From Nonomuraea typhae (GTDB lineage: Bacteria > Actinomycetota > Actinomycetes > Streptosporangiales > Streptosporangiaceae): 64,000 nucleotides of DNA. The stretch lies in contig NZ_VRLV01000005.1 of assembly GCF_009760925.1 (NCBI RefSeq), forward strand, positions 124,001 through 188,000, read 5' to 3'. Under the pieces are notes generated by a model. It was not told the DNA's origin. It searched no databases and saw only the letters and a list, made by a program, of their open reading frames with translations. Both the position numbers and the translations under genes were made by a program. Shown in pieces: positions 24,899-32,058 of this stretch (its first letter is position 1; each line of letters begins with the position of its first letter).

Positions 24899-25069
24899 TC
24901 AGCTAACCGGCAGCCCGCCGATCGGCAGCCCGCGGGTCAGGCTGGAGAGCAGGTCGCCGGGCATCGACTGGGTCTGGCGCTCGTCGGGCGGCGCCGGCGC
25001 GGCGTGGGCGGGGGTGATCATGAACAGCCCCGCCAGGGCGGCGGCGGGGATCAGGGCCAGGTAGCGCAT
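24899..25069 (-). CDS. Small secreted peptide, 56 residues
   Basis: The product has a clear Sec signal peptide: MRY, a hydrophobic core about residues 4-17 and a cleavage site PAHA-A near residue 23. The mature part is about 33 residues, with proline- and acid-rich PAPPDERQ followed by LSSLTRGLPIGGLPVS. Short secreted peptides with LPIGGLP-like ends are common and uncharacterised in actinomycetes. ATG at 25069 is supported by AAGGAG five bases upstream; an upstream extension of 35 codons has no such support. The gene is divergent from the flavin monooxygenase at 25204, with the 29-bp palindrome between them, so the TetR repressor may control both. No cysteines are present and no function can be given. 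Confidence 0.7.
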   Translation of the reverse strand: MRYLALIPAAALAGLFMITPAHAAPAPPDERQTQSMPGDLLSSLTRGLPIGGLPVS

Positions 25070-25174
25070 CGTGCTCCTTCGCAAGGTCGTCATGGACCCC
25101 AGCATCCTGGGGCGCCGCCCGCCCGCCCGCCATGCGCCCCGCTGCGCCTTGACCAACATCAGACCCTCTTCCAT

Positions 25175-25203
25175 TTAGTAATCGGTACGGTATCGTTTAC
25201 TAA
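25175..25203. promoter_or_regulatory. 29-bp imperfect palindrome, likely TetR operator
   Basis: TTAGTAA at 25175-25181 pairs with TTACTAA at 25197-25203, and inner bases continue the symmetry (CGnTAC/GTAnCG), leaving two mismatched pairs. It ends exactly at the GTG start of the flavin monooxygenase. TATCGT (25191-25196) inside it could be a -10 for a leaderless mRNA. The TetR gene at the end of the same transcript is the probable binder. Confidence 0.65.
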
Positions 25204-26772
25204 GTGACTGACACCGTCCTCATCGCGGGCGCCGGGCCCACCGGCCTCGCGCTGGCCATCCACCTGGCCCTGCACGACGTCCCCATCCGCGTCATCGACG
25301 CCGCCCCCGCCCCCGCCACCACCTCCCGCGCCCTCGGCCTGCAGCCGCGCGGCGTGGAAGTGCTGGAACGCATCGGCGCGCTCGGCGACCTCCCGGAGCG
25401 CTCCCAGACCTCGCTCAACATGTCCTACAACGAGGGCCCACGCACCGTCCTGCGCTTCCACGTTGGACAGGCTGTCGCCGACCAGCCCAAACAGACACTG
25501 CTCATCTCCCAGGCCGAGGTCGAGGGCGCCCTGCGGGTACGGCTGGCCGAGGTGGGCGGCACCATCGAGTGGGGCAAACGGCTGGAGGCCGTCCAGCAGG
25601 ACGCCACCCGCGTCAAGGCCACCGTCCGGACCCCCGACGGCGCCGAGGAGCACATCGCGGCCCAGTGGCTGGTGGGCTGCGACGGCGCGCACAGCATGGC
25701 GCGCAAGCTCGCCGGAATCGGCTTCCCCGGCCGCAAACTCCTCGAACGCCTGCTGATGATCGACGTCCAGGCTTCGTGGCCGTTCGACAGGAACGGCAGC
25801 ACCACCTGGATGGAGGCGGGGAACATGCTCTCGGTCACCGCGCTGCCGGACAACACATGGCGCGTCTTCACCGAGCCACCCGCCGGCCTGCCCGACCGGC
25901 TGTCCGACAGCGAGATCACCGAACGGGTCCTGGACGAGTTCTCCCGGCGCAGCGGCATCGGCCTCGACACCGTCGGCGACGTCCGGTGGGCCTCGGAGTT
26001 CCGGATCCACCGCCGGCTCGCCGACACCTACCGCCGCGGCCGGATCCTGCTGGCGGGCGACGCGGCGCACATCCAGAGCCCGACCGGCGGCCAGGGACAG
26101 AACACCGGACTCGGCGACGCCGAGAACCTCGCCTGGAAGCTCGTGCTGGTCGCCCACGGCCGCGCCGGGCAGGAACTGCTCGACACCTACGAAGGCGAAC
26201 GACGCCCGCTGGCCCGCAACGTCCTGCGCGCCACCAGTACCGCCGTGGACATCATGCTGCCGCACACGCCCTGGAAACGACTCGTCCGCGACCTGGTCGT
26301 CCTGCCGGTCTTCCGGCTGCCCGCCGTACAGCGCCGGCTGTGGCTGGCCGCCTCCCAGCTCGGCATCACCTACCGAGGCGGCCCGCTGGCGCCGGGATCG
26401 CACCGATGGCTGCCCGGCCTGCGCCCCGGCGACCGGATGCCCGACCTGGCCTGCCGCCGTCCAGACGGCGGCCGCACCACGCTCCACGCCGCGATCCTCG
26501 GGCGCTGGGTGGTGCTCGCCGCCGATCCGGACACCGCCGTACGGCACGCCGACGCGGCCGCCGCGCAACTGGGCTCCGGACTGGTCATCGCCCTGACCTC
26601 GGCGGAACCCCCGGCCACCCGCGACGTGATCCTGATCCGCCCCGACGGGCACATCGGTTGGCGTGGCCGTCCGGCACCCGACAAACTGACGGCATGGCTG
26701 AACCAGGTGCTGTGGCCCGCGCAGAACGCCACGGCCGCCCACGCGACCCGGAGAACGACGCAGCGATCATGA
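25204..26772 (+). CDS. Class A FAD-dependent aromatic monooxygenase
   Basis: The 522-residue protein has the three markers of the PHBH-fold hydroxylases: GAGPTGLALAIHLAL at residues 8-22 (FAD), VGCDGAHSMAR (DG motif) and GRILLAGDAAHIQSPTGGQG (GD motif), followed by a C-terminal thioredoxin-like domain from about residue 400 (RPGDRMPDL; WVVLAADP). This layout is shared with polyketide hydroxylases and with rifampicin and tetracycline monooxygenases. The enzyme uses NAD(P)H and oxygen to hydroxylate a phenolic or similar compound, perhaps a toxic one given its TetR partner. The GTG start has no ribosome site and touches the palindrome, which suggests a leaderless mRNA. The 3' end overlaps the TetR gene by 79 bp. 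Confidence 0.87.
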   Translation: MTDTVLIAGAGPTGLALAIHLALHDVPIRVIDAAPAPATTSRALGLQPRGVEVLERIGALGDLPERSQTSLNMSYNEGPRTVLRFHVGQAVADQPKQTLLISQAEVEGALRVRLAEVGGTIEWGKRLEAVQQDATRVKATVRTPDGAEEHIAAQWLVGCDGAHSMARKLAGIGFPGRKLLERLLMIDVQASWPFDRNGSTTWMEAGNMLSVTALPDNTWRVFTEPPAGLPDRLSDSEITERVLDEFSRRSGIGLDTVGDVRWASEFRIHRRLADTYRRGRILLAGDAAHIQSPTGGQGQNTGLGDAENLAWKLVLVAHGRAGQELLDTYEGERRPLARNVLRATSTAVDIMLPHTPWKRLVRDLVVLPVFRLPAVQRRLWLAASQLGITYRGGPLAPGSHRWLPGLRPGDRMPDLACRRPDGGRTTLHAAILGRWVVLAADPDTAVRHADAAAAQLGSGLVIALTSAEPPATRDVILIRPDGHIGWRGRPAPDKLTAWLNQVLWPAQNATAAHATRRTTQRS

Positions 26773-27290
26773 ATGCGGCGTTGGACCTGCTCATCGAGCG
26801 CGGCGCGGCGGGCACCAGCATCGAGGCGGTCGCCCAGCGCGCAGGCGTGGCGAAGCTGACCGTCTACCGTCGCTGGAAGGCCAAAGAGGACCTGCTGATG
26901 GCCGCGCTGGAACACGCCCGCAACCCCGACACGGACGCGGACCCGGCCGGCCACTCGATCGACGAACTGGTCGCCAACATCGCCGACCTCCTCAGCCGCC
27001 CCCGCTTCCGCGCCCTGATGGCCAGGGTCGTGGGCGCCTCGGTGGACTACCCGCACCTGGTGGCCGCCTACACCAAGCGTTACCTCCGCCCGCGCCTGGA
27101 CGCCCTGACCGCCACCGCCCGGCAGGCCGTCGCCGCCGGCCACTTCCCCCCTGACACCGACCCCGGCGTCATCCAGGACATCCTGGCCAGCGCGATCGCC
27201 GCCGTCCTCCTGCAGCAGGAGGAGGTGACGGCCGCCCAGATCGAACACCGCCTGCGAACCCTCCTGCACCACATCGGCTACCAGCCCTGA
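26694..27290 (+). CDS. TetR/AcrR-family repressor
   Basis: The 198-residue protein has a TetR DNA-binding domain: AALDLLIERGAAGTSIEAVA then QRAGVAKLTVYRRWKAKEDLL, followed by a helical ligand domain. ATG at 26694 lies inside the 3' end of the monooxygenase and gives a complete first helix. ATG at 26769, which overlaps the monooxygenase stop as ATGA, would give a shorter protein beginning MNAALDLL and cannot be excluded. It most likely binds the 29-bp palindrome upstream of the monooxygenase and senses its substrate, which is the common logic of such pairs. A short hairpin (27305-27321) follows the stop. Confidence 0.85.
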   Translation: MAEPGAVARAERHGRPRDPENDAAIMNAALDLLIERGAAGTSIEAVAQRAGVAKLTVYRRWKAKEDLLMAALEHARNPDTDADPAGHSIDELVANIADLLSRPRFRALMARVVGASVDYPHLVAAYTKRYLRPRLDALTATARQAVAAGHFPPDTDPGVIQDILASAIAAVLLQQEEVTAAQIEHRLRTLLHHIGYQP

Positions 27291-27304
27291 CCCGGTGGCT
27301 GGAC

Positions 27305-27321
27305 TCTCCCACGGGGGGAGA
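27305..27321 (+). terminator. Short GC hairpin after the TetR gene
   Basis: TCTCCC and GGGAGA pair across five bases, 14 bases after the TetR stop. The stem is only 6 bp and no T-run follows, so it is a weak terminator at best. Confidence 0.35.
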
Positions 27322-27363
27322 CCTCATGCTGTCGGGGACCGTTCGCCGCGTGAGCATGAGGAG
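27322..27363 (+). promoter_or_regulatory. Inverted repeat that can mask the ribosome site of the BtrH-domain gene
   Basis: CCTCATGCT (27322-27330) is the exact complement of AGCATGAGG (27353-27361), with a 22-base loop. The right arm overlaps GAGGAG, the ribosome site for the ATG at 27372. In RNA the pairing would hide part of that site, so this may be a translational control element. The same inverted repeat could instead be an operator. Confidence 0.45.
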
Positions 27364-27371
27364 AGCGACGC

Positions 27372-28355
27372 ATGACCATCGTGAAGGACATCGAGGCCCG
27401 CGGCACGCAGCACTGCGAGACGACGGCGCTGGGGGTGCTGCTGCGGCACGAGGGACTTGACCTGTCCGAGCCGATGCTGTTCGGGCTGGGCGCGGGCCTG
27501 TCCTTCGTCTATTGGGACAGCAAGGGCATGCCCTTCCCGTTCCTCGGGGGCCGGGTCAAGCCGTTCGACCTCACCAGGAACCTGGCCGCCAGGCTGGGGC
27601 TGACGCTGGCGGCCGCCGAGACCACGTCGCAGCGCAAGGCGTGGCAGAACGCGGCCGCCGCCGTCGACGCCGGCCGCCCGGTCGGGCTTCAGCTCGACTG
27701 CTACCACCTGGAGTACTTCACCTCCAAGGTCCACTTCGGCGGTCATGTCGTCGCGATGTACGGCTACGACGACAACGACGCCTACCTGGTGGACACCGAC
27801 CAGCAGGGAGGGGCGGTACGCACCAGCCGGGCCAGCCTCGCCCTGGCACGGGCCGAACGCGGCCCGATGACCGCCAGGAACCGGTCCTTCACCCTCGCCC
27901 TGCCGGCCCACCCGCTCACCTGGCAGGACCAGCTCATCCCCGCCATCAGGGAGTGCGCCGACGCCTTCCTCGCCGCCCCCATCGCGAACCTGGGCCACCG
28001 GGGCATCGAGAAGGCCGGCAACCAGGTGCCCGCCTGGCTGCGCCGTACCGCCGACCCGCGCGAGGACCTGCAGCAGGCCGCCCTCGTCATGGAGAGGGGC
28101 GGCACCGGCGGCGCGCTCTTCCGCACCCTGTATCGCGACTTTCTGGGCGAGTGCGCCGAGCTGATCGACGACGAGAACCTCCGCGCGGGTCACAGGATGT
28201 ACGGCGAGGCCGCGGTCCTGTGGACGGACGTGTCCTCCTTGATCGCGAAGGCCGGGGAGACCGGGGAGGTGGACTACCTCGAGCAGGCCGGAGTCCTCCT
28301 CCACGCCCTGTCGCGCATCGAGGAGGCGGCCATGCGGCTGCTGCGGCAGCTGTAG
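27372..28355 (+). CDS. BtrH N-terminal domain protein (DUF4872-like)
   Basis: The 327-residue protein opens with HCETTALGVLLRHEGLDLSEP followed by LFGLGAGLSFVYW, which is the BtrH N-terminal domain signature, with Cys15 as a likely nucleophile after the peptidase C39-like fold. The middle has HFGGHVVAMYGYDDNDAYLVDTD, typical of the same fold (His and Asp of a catalytic triad). The C-terminal 150 residues are helical and match DUF4872. BtrH in butirosin biosynthesis transfers an acyl chain from a carrier protein; most homologues are uncharacterised. GAGGAG precedes the ATG within a hairpin. Genes on both sides are regulators, so no pathway is evident. An acyl transfer to or from the NRPS far upstream is not supported by position. 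Confidence 0.78.
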   Translation: MTIVKDIEARGTQHCETTALGVLLRHEGLDLSEPMLFGLGAGLSFVYWDSKGMPFPFLGGRVKPFDLTRNLAARLGLTLAAAETTSQRKAWQNAAAAVDAGRPVGLQLDCYHLEYFTSKVHFGGHVVAMYGYDDNDAYLVDTDQQGGAVRTSRASLALARAERGPMTARNRSFTLALPAHPLTWQDQLIPAIRECADAFLAAPIANLGHRGIEKAGNQVPAWLRRTADPREDLQQAALVMERGGTGGALFRTLYRDFLGECAELIDDENLRAGHRMYGEAAVLWTDVSSLIAKAGETGEVDYLEQAGVLLHALSRIEEAAMRLLRQL

Positions 28356-28358
28356 GCC

Positions 28359-28622
28359 CTACCAGGGGACGGTCTCGCCGTGCAGGTCCAGGAACCGCAG
28401 CCCGGGGGCGCCGGCCTGCGCTTCGAGGACGTCCACGACGGCCGGGACACTCTCCTGGGGGCTGAGGGGCGCATCGGGCCCACCCAACTGGGTCCGGTTG
28501 TGGCCGGGGTCGATGAGCAGCTTGGTCTGCCCGTCGCCGGCATGACGGGTGGCGTAACTGCGCATGAGCTGGTTGAGCGCGGCCTTGCTGGCCTTGTAGA
28601 GCTCGTAGCCGGGCTCGGTGTT
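28359..28622 (-). pseudogene. Truncated short-chain dehydrogenase, C-terminal remnant
   Basis: The minus-strand frame encodes 87 residues that read like the second half of an SDR: YELYKASKAALNQ contains the catalytic YxxxK, then RSYATRHAGDG, LLIDPGHNRTQLGGP and a C-terminus LRFLDLHGETVPW. The N-terminal half with the cofactor motif is missing; homology stops at 28622, two bases before the start of the oppositely oriented TetR gene at 28625. A deletion that joined the TetR start to the middle of a formerly divergent SDR would explain this. No start codon with a ribosome site is seen at the break. The remnant is unlikely to be functional. Confidence 0.72.
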
Positions 28623-28624
28623 GC

Positions 28625-29278
28625 ATGCCCACCGCGAACTCTCAGCCCCGCAGAGCGCGCTCCGGCAACCGCCGCGACGAGGCCGCCCGCCTGGCCGTCC
28701 TCCACGCCGCCGACGATCTGCTCGCCGAGCACGGCTTCGGCGCGCTGACCATCGAGGCGATCGCGCGCCGCGCAGGGGTGGCCAAGCAGACGATCTACCG
28801 CTGGTGGCCGTCGAAGGTCGAGATCCTCCTCGACACGCTCATCGCCGACAGCGCCAAGAGCCTTCCTGCCCCCGCGGAGCAGTCCGCGGCGGAGGACCTC
28901 CGCGGCTACCTACGCAGCTTCGCCCGCTTCCTCACCCAAGACCCCGCCGGCAAGGTCCTGCTCGCACTCCTCGCCCAGGCACAACACGATCCCGGCACGG
29001 CTGCCGCCCTTCACGAGCGCTACCTGGACCCCCGCCGTGACCGCGAACGCGACATGCTCACCCGCGCCGTCGACGCCGGCGAGATCTCACCCGTCCTCGA
29101 CCCCGACGCCACCATGGACGCCCTCGTCGGCCCGCTCGTCTACCGCGCCTTGACCGGCGCGAGCATTCCCCGCGACCTGGTGGACACCCTTTTCGAGAAC
29201 CTGCTCCGATCGCCGGATCCGGACTCAGCAGGTGACGCAGGGCGGTCCGATGAGTATCAGAGCGCGCCGGGCCGGTAG
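28625..29278 (+). CDS. TetR/AcrR-family regulator
   Basis: The 217-residue protein has a basic N-terminus, then VLHAADDLLAEHGFGALTIE and IARRAGVAKQTIYRWWPSK, the TetR helix-turn-helix, and a C-terminal ligand-binding domain of the TetR_C_11 kind (AAALHERYLDPRRDRERDML). TetR genes of this type are usually divergent from the SDR they repress. Here the SDR is cut off directly upstream, so the normal promoter and operator are probably gone; the gene could be silent or read from the BtrH-domain gene upstream. ATG at 28625 is used because it gives a full basic arm; no good ribosome site precedes it. Confidence 0.8.
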   Translation: MPTANSQPRRARSGNRRDEAARLAVLHAADDLLAEHGFGALTIEAIARRAGVAKQTIYRWWPSKVEILLDTLIADSAKSLPAPAEQSAAEDLRGYLRSFARFLTQDPAGKVLLALLAQAQHDPGTAAALHERYLDPRRDRERDMLTRAVDAGEISPVLDPDATMDALVGPLVYRALTGASIPRDLVDTLFENLLRSPDPDSAGDAGRSDEYQSAPGR

Positions 29279-29346
29279 CGGGCTTTGATGCCTGCCGGCC
29301 GGAAATTCGGGTGCGGTGGGGCGGTGGGGCGGTGTGTGATCGGGGG

Positions 29347-30216
29347 ATGGCGATCGAGATGGGCAGGCCCGGGGTCGACGGGCTCGGTGACGTGCTGCGG
29401 GTGTTGCGGGAGTGGCAGTACGGCGAAGCGCCCGTGCAACTGCACCCGGGGGACGTCGGGTGGTTCTGGCGGTTCGGGGCGGAGAAGACGGCGGAGGCCA
29501 CGCGGACCTGGAGCCGGGCCGGGGAGGTTCTGGCGGTCGGGCTGCTGGATGGCGAGGACCTGCTGCGGCTGGCGGTCGCGCCGGAGGCGTTGCGGGACGA
29601 GGCGCTGGCGCAGCAGGTGGCCGAGGACGTGTCGGCGGACGAGCGTGGTGTGCTGCCCGGGGGCAAGGTGTATGTCGAGGCGCCGGTGGGCGCGCTGGTT
29701 CAGGACGTGCTGTTCAGGGGCGGCTGGGAGGTCGGCGAGCCGTGGACGGTCCTCCGGCGTGACCTCGGCGTGCCTGTGCCGGATCCCGGCGTTCGCGTCG
29801 AGGTGATCGGGCCGGAACGGGCGCACGAGTGGGCCTCGGTCCAGCGGGCGTCGTTCGATGGGTCGACGTTCAGCGAGGAGCGCTGGCACGCGATGGCCTC
29901 GGGCCCGGCGTTCGCCGACGCGCGGTGCCTGGCCGTCCGCGATGAGCGGGGCGAGGCGGTGGCGACCGTGGGGGTGTGGTCGGCGGGTGAAGGCAGGATG
30001 GGGCTGATCGAGCCGATGGGGGTGCACCCGGCCCATCGTGGTCACGGTTACGGGCGGGCGGTGACGGTCGCCGCGGCGCGCGTGCTCCAGGAGATGGGCT
30101 CGTCCAGCGTGGTCGTGTGCACCCCGAGCTTCAACGTCGGCGCCGTGGCCACCTACCAGTCGGCCGGTCTCGAGCGGCTGGGTGAGAGGCGGGACCTGTA
30201 CCGCAGCGCCGGTTGA
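29347..30216 (+). CDS. GNAT-family N-acetyltransferase
   Basis: The 289-residue protein carries one clear GNAT domain in its C-terminal half: MGLIEPMGVHPAHRGHGYGR holds motif A (Q/RxxGxG/A, here RGHGYG) for acetyl-CoA, followed by SSVVVCTPSFNVGAVATYQS, the motif B region. The N-terminal half (about residues 1-140) is a diverged, second GNAT-like fold without an acetyl-CoA loop, as in tandem-GNAT proteins. The substrate is unknown. ATG at 29347 is chosen from the homology; GGGGG is directly adjacent. ATG at 29359 is a possible alternative. It is convergent with the CPBP protease gene, with 13 bp between stops. Confidence 0.8.
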   Translation: MAIEMGRPGVDGLGDVLRVLREWQYGEAPVQLHPGDVGWFWRFGAEKTAEATRTWSRAGEVLAVGLLDGEDLLRLAVAPEALRDEALAQQVAEDVSADERGVLPGGKVYVEAPVGALVQDVLFRGGWEVGEPWTVLRRDLGVPVPDPGVRVEVIGPERAHEWASVQRASFDGSTFSEERWHAMASGPAFADARCLAVRDERGEAVATVGVWSAGEGRMGLIEPMGVHPAHRGHGYGRAVTVAAARVLQEMGSSSVVVCTPSFNVGAVATYQSAGLERLGERRDLYRSAG

Positions 30217-30229
30217 TGCCGGGGTGAGG

Positions 30230-31030
30230 TCACATCGAGTAGGCGCCGGTGGCGAGGGCGATGACGCCGACCACGGTCATCAGCAGCGCCGAGCCGGGGT
30301 GCATGGCGATCGAGAGGCGGATGTCCTGCTTCTTCCAGGCGAGCCAGACGCCCGGGTAGAGGAAGACGAGCTTCGACAGGACCGTCCACGGAGCCCAGAA
30401 GTGGTACACGGAGAAGAAGAAGGTGTTGAAGAACGGGGCCCACTTGCCGAGCTGCGGAAGGCGGGGCAGCAGGAAGCCGCGGAAGTAGTACTCCTCGAGC
30501 AGGGGCAGGGTGAAGCCGGTGAACGGGGCGCAGATGAGCAGCGTGGTGAGCACGAGCTCGTGCGGGTAGCCCTGGAGGTAGGCGGTGCCTTCGGGGCCGG
30601 CGCCCTGGTAGTTCACCCAGGTGAAGAACCAGTCGTAGACGAGGTTGTCCAGCGGGGTCAGCGAGAGCGAGACCACGGTCATCCACACCAGGCACGCGGC
30701 CCCGAGCCAGAAGACCCTGCCGCGTGAGAGCGGCTTGGCGCGGTAGTGGACGACGCCCTTCATCGTGTACCGGCCGGTCTGCTTCTTGCCCAGCCACAGC
30801 AGGAAGAACTGGAGGGGGAAGAGCACGAGCGCGAGGGCGATGGCCCAGGCCAGGAAGCTCGGGTAGTTGATCGCCCGGGTGAAGGGGGCGGCGACGAACG
30901 CGTACACGGCGACGATGACCGCGCCGGGCACCAGGTGCAGGGCGAGGGAGAGCGGGACGGAGTGACGGTCGGCGAGGAGCTTCGCGACGAAGCCTCGGGT
31001 GCCGGCCGGGGGGTGTGCTGCTGTTTCCAT
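30230..31030 (-). CDS. CPBP-family intramembrane metalloprotease
   Basis: The 266-residue protein has about seven hydrophobic segments. LLEEYYFRGFLLPRLP carries the EExxxR motif and FFFSVYHFW the FxxxH motif that make up the metal site of CPBP (CAAX protease 2 and bacteriocin-processing) proteins. Members process prenylated proteins in eukaryotes and act in bacteriocin immunity or other membrane proteolysis in bacteria; the client here is not known. The start is ATG at 31030. A perfect 11-bp tandem repeat lies 35-56 bases upstream and may be a response-regulator site. It is not linked to any peptide gene close by. Confidence 0.85.
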   Translation of the reverse strand: METAAHPPAGTRGFVAKLLADRHSVPLSLALHLVPGAVIVAVYAFVAAPFTRAINYPSFLAWAIALALVLFPLQFFLLWLGKKQTGRYTMKGVVHYRAKPLSRGRVFWLGAACLVWMTVVSLSLTPLDNLVYDWFFTWVNYQGAGPEGTAYLQGYPHELVLTTLLICAPFTGFTLPLLEEYYFRGFLLPRLPQLGKWAPFFNTFFFSVYHFWAPWTVLSKLVFLYPGVWLAWKKQDIRLSIAMHPGSALLMTVVGVIALATGAYSM

Positions 31031-31064
31031 GCCGAGAACTGTGGCCCCGCGGGCCTACACGAGC

Positions 31065-31086
31065 CTGACATGGCTCTGACATGGCT
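31065..31086 (-). promoter_or_regulatory. Two perfect 11-bp direct repeats upstream of the CPBP gene
   Basis: On the minus strand AGCCATGTCAG occurs twice without a gap, followed by a weaker third copy (GCTCGTGTAGG). Repeats in phase with the helix are typical of OmpR/PhoB-type response regulators. The position, 35-56 bases before the start codon, fits a promoter. Confidence 0.5.
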
Positions 31087-31143
31087 TCGAGTCGCGGTGA
31101 AAGGCGCACGTCACAACAGCGGAGCGGCGGCGGTCTCGGCCTG

Positions 31144-31512
31144 TCAGGCGCGGTCGTGGAGAGTGACGTGGTAGCCGTCGGGGTCGGCGAAGGCGAAGGT
31201 CCGGCCGAAGGGGCCGTCGATCGGTGCGGAGACGATGGTGTGACCGTCGGCGACCAGGGCGTCGTGGATGGCCTGGACGTCGGTGGCGTGGAGCCAGATC
31301 GCGACACCGAGGCCGGGCTGAGCGACGGATGCGAGGTCGGTGCCGGGAATGACGTCGCGGAGTGCGAACGCGATCGGCTTCGTCTCGAAGACGACGGCGT
31401 GCGGGGGGCCGGCCTGTGAGCGGACGAGGCCGAGGTACTGCTCGTAGAACGCCTGCGAAGCGGTGAGGTCGCGCACCTGGAGCGAGATGAAGTCGGGGCC
31501 GGTGGCGGGCAT
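31144..31512 (-). CDS. VOC-superfamily (glyoxalase/bleomycin resistance-like) protein
   Basis: The 122-residue protein has the paired beta-alpha-beta-beta-beta layout of the VOC fold: ISLQVRDLTASQAFYEQYLG at the start of the first half, WLHATDVQAIHDALVADGH in the second, and FAFADPDGYHVTLHD at the end. Members bind metals or toxic ligands. AAGGAG lies seven bases before the ATG at 31512; the frame continues upstream but crosses the operators. It is divergent from a MarR gene with two near-identical palindromes between them, so it is most likely under MarR control and may detoxify or sequester the compound sensed. Confidence 0.85.
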   Translation of the reverse strand: MPATGPDFISLQVRDLTASQAFYEQYLGLVRSQAGPPHAVVFETKPIAFALRDVIPGTDLASVAQPGLGVAIWLHATDVQAIHDALVADGHTIVSAPIDGPFGRTFAFADPDGYHVTLHDRA

Positions 31513-31531
31513 GGTGATGCTCCTTATCTTC

Positions 31532-31577
31532 GTGTCAGCTTTCTGACACAGGTCAATGTATGTCAGACTTCTGACAT
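31532..31577. promoter_or_regulatory. Twin 18-bp palindromes, likely MarR operators
   Basis: GTGTCAGCTTTCTGACAC (31532-31549) and ATGTCAGACTTCTGACAT (31560-31577) each have perfect 7-bp arms, TGTCAG/CTGACA, around a 4-base spacer. Their centres are 28 bp apart. The second overlaps the MarR start codon, so binding would repress the MarR gene itself as well as the VOC gene. Confidence 0.75.
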
Positions 31578-32025
31578 GAGTCAAAACGGCGTCGACCTGG
31601 ACACGTCACTGGGCTACCTGCTGAAAGAGGCGTCGAGCGCCCTGCGCGTAGCCATGGAGGAGGTGCTGCGGCCACTCGGGATGAGCGTGACGCACTACTC
31701 CTGCCTCGAGCTGCTGGCTCAACGGCCGGGTCTGTCGAACTCCGAGCTCGCGCGCGGCGCGTTCGTGACCAGGCAGACGATGAACGTGCTGCTCCAGGCC
31801 CTGGAACGAGACGGCTACGTGACCAGGCCAGCGACGGCGCCCGTCGGGAAGGCGCTGCCCACGCGGCTCACGCCGCGCGGCCGGCGGAGCCTGGCGAAGG
31901 CGACCGTGGCGGTCCGGTCCGTCGAGGTCAGAATGCTGGCCGGCATGACGGAGACCGAGCAGTCGCAGGCGTTCCGGATCCTGCGGAGCATGATCCATTC
32001 CCTGCGCGACGGCGACGACGTTTGA
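31576..32025 (+). CDS. MarR-family regulator
   Basis: The 149-residue protein has the MarR winged helix: HYSCLELLAQRPGLSNSELA, then RGAFVTRQTMNVLLQALERD as the recognition region, and the wing GKALPTRLTPRGRR. MarR dimers release DNA on binding phenolic or other small ligands or on oxidation. ATG at 31576 lies inside the second palindrome, which suggests a short or absent leader and direct autoregulation. Its stop codon overlaps the -35 of the following MerR gene's promoter. Confidence 0.88.
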   Translation: MSQNGVDLDTSLGYLLKEASSALRVAMEEVLRPLGMSVTHYSCLELLAQRPGLSNSELARGAFVTRQTMNVLLQALERDGYVTRPATAPVGKALPTRLTPRGRRSLAKATVAVRSVEVRMLAGMTETEQSQAFRILRSMIHSLRDGDDV

Positions 32026-32052
32026 CCCTCACGTAACGGGAGGCCGCAAACT
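32022..32052 (+). promoter_or_regulatory. MerR-type promoter with 19-bp spacer and TipA-like operator
   Basis: TTGACC (32022-32027) and CAAACT (32047-32052) are separated by 19 bp, the long spacer typical of MerR-controlled promoters. Between them CCTCACGTAACGGGAGG (32027-32043) is an inverted repeat close to the TipA operator of Streptomyces (from memory, CCTCACGTCACGTGAGG). The downstream protein probably activates its own gene here. Confidence 0.7.
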
Positions 32053-32058
32053 GCAGGC

